Assembly: GCF_030546695.1 (NCBI RefSeq)
Contig: NZ_JAUOTP010000003.1
Span: 124,001 to 188,000, forward strand
DNA length: 64,000 nt
Direction of reading: 5' to 3'
Origin: Sphingomonas natans
Lineage (GTDB): Bacteria; Pseudomonadota; Alphaproteobacteria; Sphingomonadales; Sphingomonadaceae
The notes under the pieces are model-generated. The model searched no databases and was not told where the DNA came from. It was given only the letters and a program-made list of their open reading frames with translations. Position 1 is the stretch's first letter. Every line of letters starts with the position of its first letter. The translations under genes were made by a program, and so were the position numbers. Of this stretch, positions 16,483 to 25,784 are shown in pieces.

Positions 16483-16860
16483 CGTCGTGCCCTCCTGGAG
16501 TCCGACACGACCTGACGTTCCGACGAGCCACGCGATTGTCGAAGCGGGTGCCGATTTTCACAAAATGGATGAGATCACCGAGAAAGCGGGGACGGACCCG
16601 TCTGGACCAAGGCCACAAGCGCGGACCTCTTGCGAGTGCCAAGGCGTCCACGACATATACTTGGCCCATCAAACCGCTCGTCGTCCCTCATCCGAGATCG
16701 CCACTCGCGGGCGGAACGCTTGCCAGAGTTAGCCTCGTCGGCTCGGTCGACAGGCGGAATTTGATCAGGCTCTTGCTGTGCGCCCTGATGTCTCACCTTG
16801 GGCGTGCAGGTGCAGATGACCGGATGGCGCGGCCATCCGGTCATCGACCCGATCATGTAT
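16483..16860. other. Gap with one strong hairpin
   Basis: The 378 bp between the Tat-exported hydrolase and DoxX contain no supported gene. The hairpin listed at 16815-16845 is the only clear structure. Confidence 0.5.
16815..16845 (-). terminator. Hairpin just after the DoxX gene
   Basis: A perfect inverted repeat with 14 bp arms (GATGACCGGATGGC, loop GCG, and its complement) lies 15 bp beyond the DoxX stop codon on the minus strand. Position and strength fit a transcription terminator or an mRNA 3'-end stabiliser, but there is no T run after it, so intrinsic termination is uncertain. Confidence 0.55.
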
Positions 16861-17277
16861 TTAGCGACGTGCGTCCAAGCTCCATGCTCCGCCGCCCAGC
16901 GCCATCACGTTCAGCAGCCCGCCCGCGATTGCGACGTTCTTGAAGAAATGAATGAATTGGTCCTGGTCCGACAGGGAGTTATGAAACGCGAGCGCCGTGA
17001 CCACGGAAAACAGCGCGAGGATGCCGGCCATGAGCCGCGTCCGGTAGCCAAGCACGAGAGCCGCGCTTACACCGAGCTCGATGATGACTGCGACCGCGAA
17101 CGCCACCTGAGGCACAGGCAGACCAGCCATACCGATGTAGCCTATGGTCGCAGTCGGCGCGGCGATTTTGGAGAGGCCGCTAAGGACGAAGATCGCTGCG
17201 ATGCCGATACGGCCGACAAGCGGAAGAGCGTTGGTCGAAATGCTGGTGGGCGCGGTGTGGTAAGGGATCGTTGCCAT
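16861..17277 (-). CDS. DoxX family membrane protein
   Basis: The 138-residue protein has four hydrophobic segments: LVGRIGIAAIFVLSGLSKI, VAFAVAVIIELGVSAALVLG, LMAGILALFSVVTALAF, and VAIAGGLLNVMALGGG. The FVLSGLSKI and FIHFFKNVAIAGGLL motifs are typical of DoxX/DoxD-like inner membrane proteins, which in other bacteria occur with redox or stress genes. It is monocistronic, followed at once by a strong hairpin. The 292 bp upstream are shared divergently with the small protein at 17570. Confidence 0.9.
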   Translation of the reverse strand: MATIPYHTAPTSISTNALPLVGRIGIAAIFVLSGLSKIAAPTATIGYIGMAGLPVPQVAFAVAVIIELGVSAALVLGYRTRLMAGILALFSVVTALAFHNSLSDQDQFIHFFKNVAIAGGLLNVMALGGGAWSLDARR

Positions 17278-17569
17278 TGAGTGTCTCCTGATGTCAGCGG
17301 ACCACCGCCCGCCGTTGAGACAAAGATGAGCCGACAGATCTCATCGAAACAGTGGAATAAAGCTGTCTGCCGTGTTCGAAAATCTCGAAATGTGATTTAA
17401 TCACGGACTGGCCGAACACAGCACGTCCATGCAATCGCGATCGTCTGGCCCTCTTTACATGGGTGCATCGGATCCTTTCGAAAGAATCGATGGGTCGGTC
17501 CGAGTTTATCCAGCTGCCCAAACGAGAGAACGGGGACGATGCTGGAACCACATCGTCAGGAGACCCGCC

Positions 17570-17881
17570 ATGCCAGCCCACGCCGAGCCCGAACTGAGCA
17601 CAAACGAGTGGACGGCAGTCGCGGTCGCTTTGAAGGACGCGCATAAATGCGGCTGCATCGCGGAGAACCGCGTCAAGCTAGGCGCCCTCGGGAAGCTCGC
17701 TATCGCGGTCTTCGGCCCGCGGCATCCGCTGCCGCTTGCGGATCCACGGCTCGAGGCCATCAGGAGCTTCGTATGCGCGAGCCATAGGCGCCAGAGCCCC
17801 GCCACCGATTTGGCGAAGCCGCTTGAGGACCATGGATTCAGCCAGGCGCAGATCGACGCACTCGGCCTGCTTTCCCGCTGA
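17570..17881 (+). CDS. Small conserved hypothetical protein
   Basis: The 103-residue product starts at ATG 17570, with CAGGAGA about 7 bp upstream deciding the start within a longer open frame. The sequence has a helical N-terminal part (NEWTAVAVALKDAHKCGC), then LADPRLEAIRSFVCASHRRQ and GFSQAQIDALGLLSR. I have the impression of similar small proteins in other sphingomonads (pattern LADPRLE then AQIDAL), but know no function. It contains no signal peptide or membrane segment. Confidence 0.65.
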   Translation: MPAHAEPELSTNEWTAVAVALKDAHKCGCIAENRVKLGALGKLAIAVFGPRHPLPLADPRLEAIRSFVCASHRRQSPATDLAKPLEDHGFSQAQIDALGLLSR

Positions 17882-18047
17882 TCAGGGAAGCAATCGAAAT
17901 GCCAGTCGGACGGCTGCGCCTTAGATTGTGCCGCCTTTCGTCGTGGAAATTGTGCGGAGGATACAAGCCAGCGCTGCTGATGAATGCGATTTCTATCATG
18001 CCAGCAACAGATCTGGCGACGTCCGGTTGGACCGGACCGAGGGCCCG

Positions 18048-19340
18048 ATGATCAGATCACCAGCCATACGACGACCTATCCCGCCGCTGTTGATCGGCTT
18101 CATCGTAGCGGCTTTCGCCGCTCTCGCAGTGACTTGGCGACCCGCAATCGAGAGAATAGCGCCGCCCGCCCCCGACAGCTTCACGCCACAAATTATATCC
18201 CGCGGCGCCGTCCTCGCGAAACTCGGCGACTGCGCCGTCTGTCACACGGCGAAGAGCGGTAGGCCGCTGGCGGGCGGCCGCGCGCTCCCTACTCCATTCG
18301 GCACGCTCTATTCCGACAACATCACGCCGGACCCCGAAACGGGAATTGGCACCTGGTCAAGAGAAGCGTTTCGCCGCGCGATGCGGGATGGTGTGAGCCG
18401 GAATGGTTCGCACCTCTACCCGGCGCTTCCATACGAACATTTCACCCATGTCACGGACGGTGATCTGGACGCCCTCTACGCCTTTTTGATGTCGCGCCGT
18501 CCGGTCGCGCTCGAAGCGCCGCCCAATTCACTCTACTTCCCACTCGGCTTTCGTCCGCTCCTGGCCGGCTGGAAGATGCTCTTCCTGCAAAAGGGGCCAG
18601 TCCCGATAGTGATCGGCAAATCGGCAGAATGGACCCGTGGCGCCTATCTCACCGAAGGGCTGGGTCATTGTGGGGGATGTCATACGCCGCGTAACATCGC
18701 CGGCGGCGAGCAGACGAGCCGTGCCTTCGCCGGCGGCGTCGCCGAGGGCTGGCGCGCGCCGGCTTTGGACGGAAGCAACCCCGCCGCTCGCCATTGGACG
18801 GTCGATGCGCTCCAGACTTACCTCACCACCGGAATCTCGCCGGACCATAGCGCCGCCGGAGGGCCGATGGGACCGGTGGTTGACAGCCTATCCTCGGCTC
18901 CACCCCGCGATGTCCGGGCGATAGCGACCTACATCGCCGCGATGATGGGCAACGGGGTGTCCAGACCTGCGCTGAAACTTGCCGACAATCCCGATGGTGC
19001 GACCAAAGCCTTTCCGCAGGGGGCAACGCTTTTCGCGGGCGCCTGTGCGGGCTGCCATTCGACCGGGGCTCCAATGCTTGGGCAAGGTCGCCCCGGGCTA
19101 GCGCTCGTATCCAATCTCCGCGACGACATCCCGACCAGCGCTATCCAAGCCGTATTGGCCGGCATCGACCCACCGGTAGCCCGTCGCGGTCCAATGATGC
19201 CCGCTTTCGCTACCTCGTTCACCGATCAGCAAATAGCGGACGTCCTGAATTACAGTCGCGCGCGCTTTACGGGCCGGCCTGCCTGGACGGGCCTTGCCAA
19301 GAAAGTTTCGCAGGGTCGCAAGGAGATTTCCCAGCCATGA
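18048..19340 (+). CDS. Triheme c-type cytochrome subunit of a molybdenum dehydrogenase
   Basis: The product has 430 residues, beginning at ATG 18048 after GAGGG. One N-terminal membrane anchor (LLIGFIVAAFAALAVTW) is followed by three heme sites: CAVCH near residue 67, CGGCH near residue 210 and CAGCH near residue 330. Each has a later Met candidate for the distal ligand. The order resembles the cytochrome subunits of gluconate/alcohol dehydrogenases and nicotinate dehydrogenase, which pass electrons from a periplasmic enzyme to the respiratory chain. The next two genes encode the iron-sulphur and molybdopterin subunits and are joined by ATGA overlaps, so the three form one complex. Confidence 0.92.
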   Translation: MIRSPAIRRPIPPLLIGFIVAAFAALAVTWRPAIERIAPPAPDSFTPQIISRGAVLAKLGDCAVCHTAKSGRPLAGGRALPTPFGTLYSDNITPDPETGIGTWSREAFRRAMRDGVSRNGSHLYPALPYEHFTHVTDGDLDALYAFLMSRRPVALEAPPNSLYFPLGFRPLLAGWKMLFLQKGPVPIVIGKSAEWTRGAYLTEGLGHCGGCHTPRNIAGGEQTSRAFAGGVAEGWRAPALDGSNPAARHWTVDALQTYLTTGISPDHSAAGGPMGPVVDSLSSAPPRDVRAIATYIAAMMGNGVSRPALKLADNPDGATKAFPQGATLFAGACAGCHSTGAPMLGQGRPGLALVSNLRDDIPTSAIQAVLAGIDPPVARRGPMMPAFATSFTDQQIADVLNYSRARFTGRPAWTGLAKKVSQGRKEISQP

Positions 19341-19810
19341 CCATCACCATCAACGTCAACGGCTCGGGACACCAGGTCGAAGCCAGCCCTGAGACGCCAC
19401 TACTCTATGTCTTACGCGAGGATCTTCGTCTCAATGGCCCCAAATACGGCTGCGGCTTGGGGCAATGCGGCGCCTGCACCGTTCAAATCGACGGAAAGGC
19501 CGCCTTCTCGTGCGTCACGCCGATCGCCGCTATCGCCGGGCGGTCGGTGGTAACGGTCGAAGGACTCGCGCCCAAAGGCGAAATGAACATGCTGCAGCAG
19601 GCATTCTTGACCGAGCAAGCAGCGCAGTGCGGCTATTGCATAGCGGGCATGATCATGCGGGCGCAGGCCCTGCTCGACGAGATACCCCAACCCGATGAGA
19701 AGACCATCCGTCGGCACATGCAGCCTAACCTCTGCCGATGTGGCACCCACATGCGCATCCTACGGGCGATCCGTCGCGCCGCAGCGCCAAACGCAAGCCA
19801 CCTGGCATGA
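19337..19810 (+). CDS. 2Fe-2S subunit of xanthine dehydrogenase-family enzyme
   Basis: The 157-residue protein carries two [2Fe-2S] sites in the usual order. The N-terminal plant-ferredoxin-type site is CGLGQCGACTVQIDGK plus a later Cys in FSCVTP. The C-terminal helical site is CGYCIAGM followed by NLCRCGTHMRI. The length matches IorA and the small subunits of isoquinoline 1-oxidoreductase and nicotinate dehydrogenase. It moves electrons from the molybdenum centre to the cytochrome. It overlaps its neighbours by 4 bp on both sides. Confidence 0.95.
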   Translation: MTITINVNGSGHQVEASPETPLLYVLREDLRLNGPKYGCGLGQCGACTVQIDGKAAFSCVTPIAAIAGRSVVTVEGLAPKGEMNMLQQAFLTEQAAQCGYCIAGMIMRAQALLDEIPQPDEKTIRRHMQPNLCRCGTHMRILRAIRRAAAPNASHLA

Positions 19811-22059
19811 GCTGCGCGGATCCGTCTCGCCGCCAAATTCTCGCCGGCGGCGGCCTTCTGGTCACGTTCACATTTGCCGCCCGCGCCTTAGGGCAGCTGG
19901 CGGGTGGAGGGGAAGGCGGCGGCGGCTCCAAAGTGAAGCGGCCGGACCTGCTTGGCAGTCTCAAGTCAACACCCCGACTAGACGCATGGATCCACATCGC
20001 CCCAGATGGCAGGGTCACTGTCTTTTCCGGCAAGGTCGAGCTTGGCCAGGGCATCCGCACGGCACTGCTACAGGTCGCCGCGGAGGAACTCGATCTGCCC
20101 CCCGCCCGGATCACGTTCTTCACTGCCGACACAGACCGCACTCCGGACGAAGGATTAACTGCGGGTAGCCATTCGATGCAGGATGGCGGATCGGCGCTGG
20201 CAAACGCCGGCGCAAACGTCCGAATGCTACTGATAAGGGCGGCTGCTGCCCAATGGCGGCTGCCACGCGAGAAGCTAGCGACAGACGGGCACGGCAACGT
20301 CGTTGGCCCCGGCGGACTCAATGCCGGCTACGGCTCGCTCGCCGCCACCCTCTCTCTTCGCGTCGAAGCAAGGCCGGATGCGCTGCGGCGAGATCCCGCC
20401 AGCTACCGGACATTGGGCCGAAACCTGCCGAGGGTCGATATCCCCGACAAACTAACCGGGGGACAGTCCTACGTGCAGGACATGCGGACGCCCGGGATGC
20501 TCCACGCCCGTGTGATCCGGGGCCCGAGTTATGGCACGCGCCTGGTCCGGCCAAAGCTCGCGGAGGCAGGAAGGATGCCAGGAGTCGTCGCGATCGTCCA
20601 GGACGGCAACTTTGCGGCGGTGGTCGCAGAACGAGAATGGCAGGCAATCCAAGCGATGCGCGTGGCTCAAGCGTCGGATTATGTCCGCACGATTCCCGGT
20701 CTGCCCGTCGAGGACGGGCCGCATCGACTGCAGAAGCTGGAAAAGCGTGAAATCCAAGTGCTCGACACGCACGATCCCGCCCCGGGCGCGATCCATCGTT
20801 CGCAAGGAAGCTACAGTCGGCCGTGGTATTCGCATGCCTCGATCGGCCCCTCCTGTGCCGTGGCGCTTTTTCGTGATGGCACGCTCACCATCTGGTCACA
20901 TAGCCAGGGCGTCTTCGACATGCATCGGGCGACCGCCGAACTGGTGCGATTGCCACCGGAGAAGGTGCGCGTGATCCATACACCCGGCTCCGGATGCTAC
21001 GGCCAGAACGGTGCGGACGACGTCACCGCCGAGGCCGGATTGCTGGCGATGGCTTTGCCTGGTCGTCCGGTGCGGCTGCAGTGGATGCGAGAACAGGAGT
21101 TCGGCTGGGAACCCTGCGGCTGCGCGATGGTGACGAAGGTGGACGCCGCGGTGGGCGCCGACCGGAAGATCTCATACTGGAACTACGAAGTTTGGAGCAA
21201 TTCCCATAACATGCGGCCCGTGGAAGCCGGCGGGTATGCGGTGGCTCAAGAGTTGTTACCCGGTTTCGCGAAGCAGACTCCCAAACCCATCTCGATGCCC
21301 GAAGGCGACGGCGATAGGAACGCGAACCCGCTCTACGTTTTTCGTAACATGAACGTCCGCTACCACTTCATACCCGAAATGCCGATGCGCGTATCAGCGC
21401 TTCGCTCGCTCGGCGCGCATCTGAATATCTTCACGCTTGAGAGCACACTCGACGATCTCGCTCGCGGCATCGGTGAGGATCCGCTCGCCTTTCGGCTCGC
21501 CCACATGGAGGACGTCCGCGCGCGTGAAGTGATGATCCGAGCTGCACACGAATTCGGTTGGGCGAATCGGCCTCGCGGCGACGGCCGGCGCGGCTGCGGA
21601 ATGGCTTTCGGCCGCTACAAGAATATCGGCGCCTACTGCGCGATAGCGATGGAGATCGAGGTTGAACGGGAAACCGGCGTCATAACCGTCCACCGGGTGC
21701 ACGCAGCGGTCGATGCCGGCCAGCCTGCCACGCCAGACGGCATCCGCAATCAAGTGGAAGGCGGGATAATCCAGTCATTGAGCTGGGCAATGTTCGAAAG
21801 CGTGACCTATGATGATAGCAAGCGAACGAGCTTCGACTGGGGCAGCTATCCGATCAGTCGATTTTCGGACATTCCCGGCGAAATCGCGGTTCACATAATG
21901 CAACGTTCGGGCACGCCTTTCCTAGGAGCCGGTGAGACTTCGCAAGGGCCGGCGTCCGCCGCGCTAGCGAACGCAATAGCGGACGCAACCGGCGTTCGGT
22001 TGCGTGACATGCCGCTGACGCCCGACAAGCTAAAGGCGGCGATCGGGCTGGCAGGTTGA
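19807..22059 (+). CDS. Molybdopterin-binding subunit, isoquinoline 1-oxidoreductase-like
   Basis: The protein has 750 residues and starts at ATG 19807 (ATGA overlap). A twin-arginine leader is present (SRRQILAGGGLLVTFTFAA), so it folds with its cofactor and is exported together with the small subunit. Family signatures are GKVELGQGIRTALLQVAAEE, GSHSMQDGG, the repeated beta-subunit halves, GSGCYGQNGADDV (cofactor loop) and FLGAGETSQGPASAALANAI near the end, with the catalytic Glu in GAGE. The organisation cytochrome, 2Fe-2S, Mo subunit matches periplasmic aldehyde or N-heterocycle dehydrogenases. The exact substrate cannot be read from the sequence. The gene overlaps the convergent LysR gene by 30 bp. 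Confidence 0.94.
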   Translation: MSCADPSRRQILAGGGLLVTFTFAARALGQLAGGGEGGGGSKVKRPDLLGSLKSTPRLDAWIHIAPDGRVTVFSGKVELGQGIRTALLQVAAEELDLPPARITFFTADTDRTPDEGLTAGSHSMQDGGSALANAGANVRMLLIRAAAAQWRLPREKLATDGHGNVVGPGGLNAGYGSLAATLSLRVEARPDALRRDPASYRTLGRNLPRVDIPDKLTGGQSYVQDMRTPGMLHARVIRGPSYGTRLVRPKLAEAGRMPGVVAIVQDGNFAAVVAEREWQAIQAMRVAQASDYVRTIPGLPVEDGPHRLQKLEKREIQVLDTHDPAPGAIHRSQGSYSRPWYSHASIGPSCAVALFRDGTLTIWSHSQGVFDMHRATAELVRLPPEKVRVIHTPGSGCYGQNGADDVTAEAGLLAMALPGRPVRLQWMREQEFGWEPCGCAMVTKVDAAVGADRKISYWNYEVWSNSHNMRPVEAGGYAVAQELLPGFAKQTPKPISMPEGDGDRNANPLYVFRNMNVRYHFIPEMPMRVSALRSLGAHLNIFTLESTLDDLARGIGEDPLAFRLAHMEDVRAREVMIRAAHEFGWANRPRGDGRRGCGMAFGRYKNIGAYCAIAMEIEVERETGVITVHRVHAAVDAGQPATPDGIRNQVEGGIIQSLSWAMFESVTYDDSKRTSFDWGSYPISRFSDIPGEIAVHIMQRSGTPFLGAGETSQGPASAALANAIADATGVRLRDMPLTPDKLKAAIGLAG

Positions 22060-22947
22060 CGGTGGGCGCCCTCGTCTCAGATGCATTTCGAATGCGGCGA
22101 TGAACAACCGCGTTTTCGCGGGCACGAGACGGGCAGTCGGATGGACTGCCCATATATCCAGCGGTTCGACCGCCGCGTCCTTCAGCTTGATCTCGACCAA
22201 CCGTCCCGCCGAAATATCGGCACGTGCGCTCCATTCAGACAGCAAGGCGATGCCCGCCCCGCGCAGACTTACCTCGCGCAACGCTTCCGGCGAGCTGGCA
22301 GAAAAGCGACTACGGACGCGCCGACGTATCGGCTTGCCATCAGTTGCCATAAACGACCAGGTTTGGCTGCCTGTGATAGTGAGGCATTCGTGGTTCTCGA
22401 GGTCATCGATAACCTCGGGATCGCCACGGCTCTCGAGATAACCGGGTGAGGCATAGAGGCCGCGCGGATTGGCTGCCAGCTTGCGCGCAATCAGGCTGCT
22501 GTCTCGCAGATGGGCGATGCGGATCGCCAGATCGATACCGTTGCCGACGATGTCGATGATGCCGTCAGCCATCAGGAGGTCGACCTGCACCTCCGGATTG
22601 GTAGCAAGGAACTCCGCCACGAACGGCGCCACGACCTTCAGCCCGAACGGGATTGACGCAGTGATGCGCAGCATTCCAGAGGCGCCGGCATCCGAGGGCC
22701 GCACTGCATTTCGCGCCGCCATCTCGCCTTCCAACATAGCCTGGGCGTGGGGCAGGAATGCTTCGCCCTCCGGCGTCAGAGATAATGCGCGGGTGGTCCG
22801 ATGGACCAGACGCGTTCCGAGTTCTGTCTCCAGCGCGGCCAGTCGTCGGGACGCGGCCATCGGCGCGATCCCGAGCCTTCTCGCTGAACCTGCTAGACTT
22901 CGGGCTCCAACGGCTTCCACGAACACAGCGACATCGATCAAGTCCAT
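22030..22947 (-). CDS. LysR family transcriptional regulator
   Basis: The product has 305 residues. The N-terminal winged helix-turn-helix reads FVEAVGARSLAGSARRLGIA, then AASRRLAALETELGTRLVHR. The C-terminal periplasmic-binding-like effector domain starts near residue 90 (GMLRITASIPFGLKVVAPFV). It is of the CrgA/DmlR-like subgroup with PMAASRRL wording. It is divergent from the Old Yellow Enzyme gene (98 bp between), so it most likely controls OYE and the MFS exporter. It also meets the molybdenum operon end to end. The intergenic segment holds an imperfect palindrome TCTAATATCAGA at 22985-22996. Confidence 0.93.
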   Translation of the reverse strand: MDLIDVAVFVEAVGARSLAGSARRLGIAPMAASRRLAALETELGTRLVHRTTRALSLTPEGEAFLPHAQAMLEGEMAARNAVRPSDAGASGMLRITASIPFGLKVVAPFVAEFLATNPEVQVDLLMADGIIDIVGNGIDLAIRIAHLRDSSLIARKLAANPRGLYASPGYLESRGDPEVIDDLENHECLTITGSQTWSFMATDGKPIRRRVRSRFSASSPEALREVSLRGAGIALLSEWSARADISAGRLVEIKLKDAAVEPLDIWAVHPTARLVPAKTRLFIAAFEMHLRRGRPPSTCQPDRRL

Positions 22948-22984
22948 TATATCTGTTCCGAATATACAAGACGATCAAAACTTC

Positions 22985-22996
22985 CGTCTAATATCA
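22985..22996. promoter_or_regulatory. Candidate LysR operator
   Basis: Between the LysR and OYE genes lies a near-palindrome, TCTAATATCAGA, in an AT-rich setting that also has ATATCTG and GAATATAC nearby. LysR proteins bind T-N11-A type palindromes between divergent genes; the position fits. Assignment is by position and shape only. Confidence 0.35.
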
Positions 22997-23045
22997 GATG
23001 ACGGCGCAATCTACCTCGGCGTCAACAACAGCCAGGAGATCCTCA

Positions 23046-24197
23046 ATGTCTGACGAAGCGAGCGACGACCCCCTCTTTCGGCCCCTTACGCTTGGCAACA
23101 TTTCGCTGTGCCATCGGGTTGTGATGGCACCCCTCACCCGCATGCGGTCGCGCCAGCCAGGCGACATGCCACAGCCGATGAAGATGCTCTATTACCAGCA
23201 GCGTGCCAGCCAGGGCGGCCTAATTGTCACCGAGGCGACCGACATCAGCGAGCAGGCGCGGGGCTATCCGGGCGTCCCTGGCATCCATAGCGAAGAACAG
23301 ATTTCGGGTTGGCGCGCGATCACCGATGCCGTTCACGCCAAGGGTGGTCACATCGTCCTTCAAATCTGGCATACTGGTCGCATTTCTCACCCAACGATGC
23401 AGCCGGGCGGCGCTACGCCGGTTGCCCCCTCCGCGGTCCTTCCCGCGGGTCTTCGCCATCTCGACGCGAACGGAGTGGAAGCCGATCTCGCACTGCCCCA
23501 CCCCCTGTCGATCGACGAGATCGCAGGCGTCTCAGCAACCTTTCGCCAAGCGGTTCTGAACGCGCGTTCCGCAGGCTTCGACGGTGTCGAGATCCACGCG
23601 GCGAACGGCTATCTCATCGATCAATTCCTTCAAGACTCGAGCAACCTTCGCGAAGACGGTTATGGTGGATCTATAGCCAATCGTGCGCGGCTCCTGTTGG
23701 AGATCGTCGACTTTGCTTCCAGCGCTTGGGCACCCGGGAATGTCGGTGTGCGACTTTCACCATGGGGCAGCTTCAACGGCATGGCGGATAGCGACCCCGC
23801 CGCGCTCTACACCTTCATCGGCGCCGAACTCGGAAAGCGCAGCTTGGCCTATCTCCACGTTGTGGAACCGCGCGCCGATCAGAACAGCGACGTCAATGCA
23901 ATCGACGCCGGCGCGCCCGACGCAGGCCGTCTGCTGAAACAAGCGTTCGGCGGCAAGATCATCTCGGCCGGCGGCTATGTCGGAGCGACAGCCCGCGCCG
24001 CATTGCGTGACAAGCGGGCCGACGCCATCGCGTTCGGCCGCCTCTTCATCGCAAATCCAGACCTCCCGCTCCGTCTCGCAGAGGGCCTTCCAATGAATCG
24101 CTATGATCGCTCGAGCTTCTATGGCGGGACGGAGCAAGGATACATTGATTATCCGAATTACGACCCGGCAGCAGCCATCGCCGGAGCGAAAGCATGA
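23046..24197 (+). CDS. Old Yellow Enzyme family alkene reductase (NemA-like)
   Basis: The protein has 383 residues and starts at ATG 23046 with AGGAGAT upstream. The FMN TIM barrel is clear: [78 protein letters not shown], and the phosphate-binding [14 protein letters not shown]. NemA-type enzymes reduce activated C=C bonds, N-ethylmaleimide and nitro compounds with NAD(P)H in the cytoplasm. It is coupled by ATGA overlap to an MFS transporter and faces a LysR regulator, a common arrangement for electrophile-detoxification units. Confidence 0.95.
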   Translation: MSDEASDDPLFRPLTLGNISLCHRVVMAPLTRMRSRQPGDMPQPMKMLYYQQRASQGGLIVTEATDISEQARGYPGVPGIHSEEQISGWRAITDAVHAKGGHIVLQIWHTGRISHPTMQPGGATPVAPSAVLPAGLRHLDANGVEADLALPHPLSIDEIAGVSATFRQAVLNARSAGFDGVEIHAANGYLIDQFLQDSSNLREDGYGGSIANRARLLLEIVDFASSAWAPGNVGVRLSPWGSFNGMADSDPAALYTFIGAELGKRSLAYLHVVEPRADQNSDVNAIDAGAPDAGRLLKQAFGGKIISAGGYVGATARAALRDKRADAIAFGRLFIANPDLPLRLAEGLPMNRYDRSSFYGGTEQGYIDYPNYDPAAAIAGAKA

Positions 24198-25393
24198 ACT
24201 CGGTCGCAGATATCCCGATCGACGGCGTGTCGGATCAGCGGCCGATGACTGGCGGGCTCAAGTTCGCGATGGCGATTGCCGCCGGCGTCGCAGTTGCAAA
24301 CATCTATTATAACCAGCCGATGCTCGGCATCATGGAGCGGGATCTGCCGGGCAGCGCGACGGGCCTGATCCCCACCGCGACCCAGTTCGGCTATGCGGCG
24401 GGCCTCTTCCTGCTCGTTCCTCTTGGAGATCTGATCGAGCGTAAGCGGTTGATCGCGGTGCAGTTCGTCGTGCTCTCGGCCGCCCTAATAGCGGCGGCAC
24501 TGGCGCCGAGCATCTGGCTTGTCCTACTTGCTTCGCTCCTGGTGGGCATCGCCTCGACGGTCGCTCAGCAGATCGTGCCATTCGCGGCCCATCTCTCGTC
24601 CCCCGAGAAGCGCGGCGCCACGGTCGGCACGGTGATGTCCGGCGTGCTGTGCGGCATCCTCCTCAGCCGCACGCTCGCAGGCGTCGTGGCGACCCATGCC
24701 GGATGGCGCGAGATGTTCTGGCTCGGCGTTCCGATGGCTCTGGGTGCTGGCGGATTGATGCTGTTGATGCTGCCTTCAAGCCGTCCCCAAAGCGATCTGC
24801 GCTACTGGGCGCTGATTGGGTCTCTGCGGCAGCTATGGCTCGAGTTTGCGGAACTGCGCACCGCCTCCTTCACCCAAGCCCTAATGTTTGGCGCGTTCAC
24901 TGCCTTCTGGACCATTCTGGCGCTTCACTTGCAGGAACCGAGTTTCGGCTTTGGAGCCGACGTGGCCGGACTGTTCGGCGTTGTCGGCGCGGTCGGCATT
25001 CTCGCAGCGCCTATCGCCGGACGGATCGCGGACAAGCGCGGACCACAGGGGGTGATCGTGCTGGGTGCCGTTTTAACCCTCTTGTCCTGGATCGTGTTTG
25101 GCCTCTGGCAGTCCATGGCCGGCCTGATAGTCGGCGTCATCGTTCTCGATTTCGGCGTTCAGAGCACGCTCGTATCGAACCAGCACGTTGTCTACGCGCT
25201 CCGGCCTGATGCGCGGGCACGGCTCAACACAATCTTCATGGGATCCATGTTCCTTGGAGGTGCGGCGGGTTCGGCTGCGGCTACCGCGGCGTGGGGAATG
25301 GCCGGATGGGCGGGAGTGTCGGTCCTTGGTGACGTTCTATCACTTCTTGCCGTCGCGCTGCTGCAGGGACGCACAATCCTAGCTCGGCATTGA
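24194..25393 (+). CDS. MFS transporter
   Basis: The 399-residue protein has about 12 membrane segments. It begins with [20 protein letters not shown], then the YNQPMLG motif; the motif A region is [13 protein letters not shown], and the second half repeats it ([15 protein letters not shown]). This wording belongs to the DHA1-type exporters related to YnfM/SotB. It is translationally coupled to the OYE gene. Export of an electrophile or its reduced product is a reasonable inference. No substrate can be named. Confidence 0.92.
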   Translation: MNSVADIPIDGVSDQRPMTGGLKFAMAIAAGVAVANIYYNQPMLGIMERDLPGSATGLIPTATQFGYAAGLFLLVPLGDLIERKRLIAVQFVVLSAALIAAALAPSIWLVLLASLLVGIASTVAQQIVPFAAHLSSPEKRGATVGTVMSGVLCGILLSRTLAGVVATHAGWREMFWLGVPMALGAGGLMLLMLPSSRPQSDLRYWALIGSLRQLWLEFAELRTASFTQALMFGAFTAFWTILALHLQEPSFGFGADVAGLFGVVGAVGILAAPIAGRIADKRGPQGVIVLGAVLTLLSWIVFGLWQSMAGLIVGVIVLDFGVQSTLVSNQHVVYALRPDARARLNTIFMGSMFLGGAAGSAAATAAWGMAGWAGVSVLGDVLSLLAVALLQGRTILARH

Positions 25394-25407
25394 CCTAAGG
25401 AGTCGCG

Positions 25408-25440
25408 ATGGCGTTGAACTCGCTCGGAGGATCGAAATGA
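25408..25440 (+). CDS. Ten-residue leader-like reading frame
   Basis: ATG 25408 opens a frame coding MALNSLGGSK, preceded by TAAGGAG about 6 bp upstream. Its TGA overlaps the ATG of the zinc-finger gene (ATGA). The second Shine-Dalgarno (GGAGG) lies inside it. Such an arrangement could couple or tune translation of the next gene. It may also be a truncated gene remnant. Confidence 0.4.
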   Translation: MALNSLGGSK

Positions 25441-25739
25441 TAGCGTGTCGCCACCAAAGCGTGATCAATGAAGTCACGCCAAGTGCCCGAGGATGCGAGG
25501 AATGCCTGAGGATGGGCAGCCGTTGGCTACACCTCCGCATCTGCAGAACATGTGGACATGTCGGATGCTGTGACCAGTCACCCCATCGGCATGCGACCGC
25601 GCACTTCCATGAGACGGGCCACCCGATCATCGAGGGTTATGATCCGCCCGAAGGGTGGGGTTGGTGTTACGTTGATGAGATCGAGATTGGCCTGCCCGAC
25701 CAGACAAGTCAGCTGGGCCCCATCCCTCGCTTCTATTAA
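25437..25739 (+). CDS. UBP-type zinc finger protein
   Basis: The 100-residue protein is a single Zf-UBP domain. Cys and His ligands appear in order in CRHQSV, GCEECLRMGSRWLHLRICRT, CGHVGCCD and HRHATAHFHETGHPII. In bacteria such stand-alone domains are short soluble proteins of unknown role (in eukaryotes the fold binds the ubiquitin C-terminus). GGAGG lies 7 bp before the ATG. It follows the MFS gene by 43 bp and precedes the flavin reductase by 45 bp, so it may be cotranscribed with them. Confidence 0.9.
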   Translation: MIACRHQSVINEVTPSARGCEECLRMGSRWLHLRICRTCGHVGCCDQSPHRHATAHFHETGHPIIEGYDPPEGWGWCYVDEIEIGLPDQTSQLGPIPRFY

Positions 25740-25784
25740 GGCCGGCACAGCACTGAGGCGCCGAGCGGTGGATGGCGACGATCT

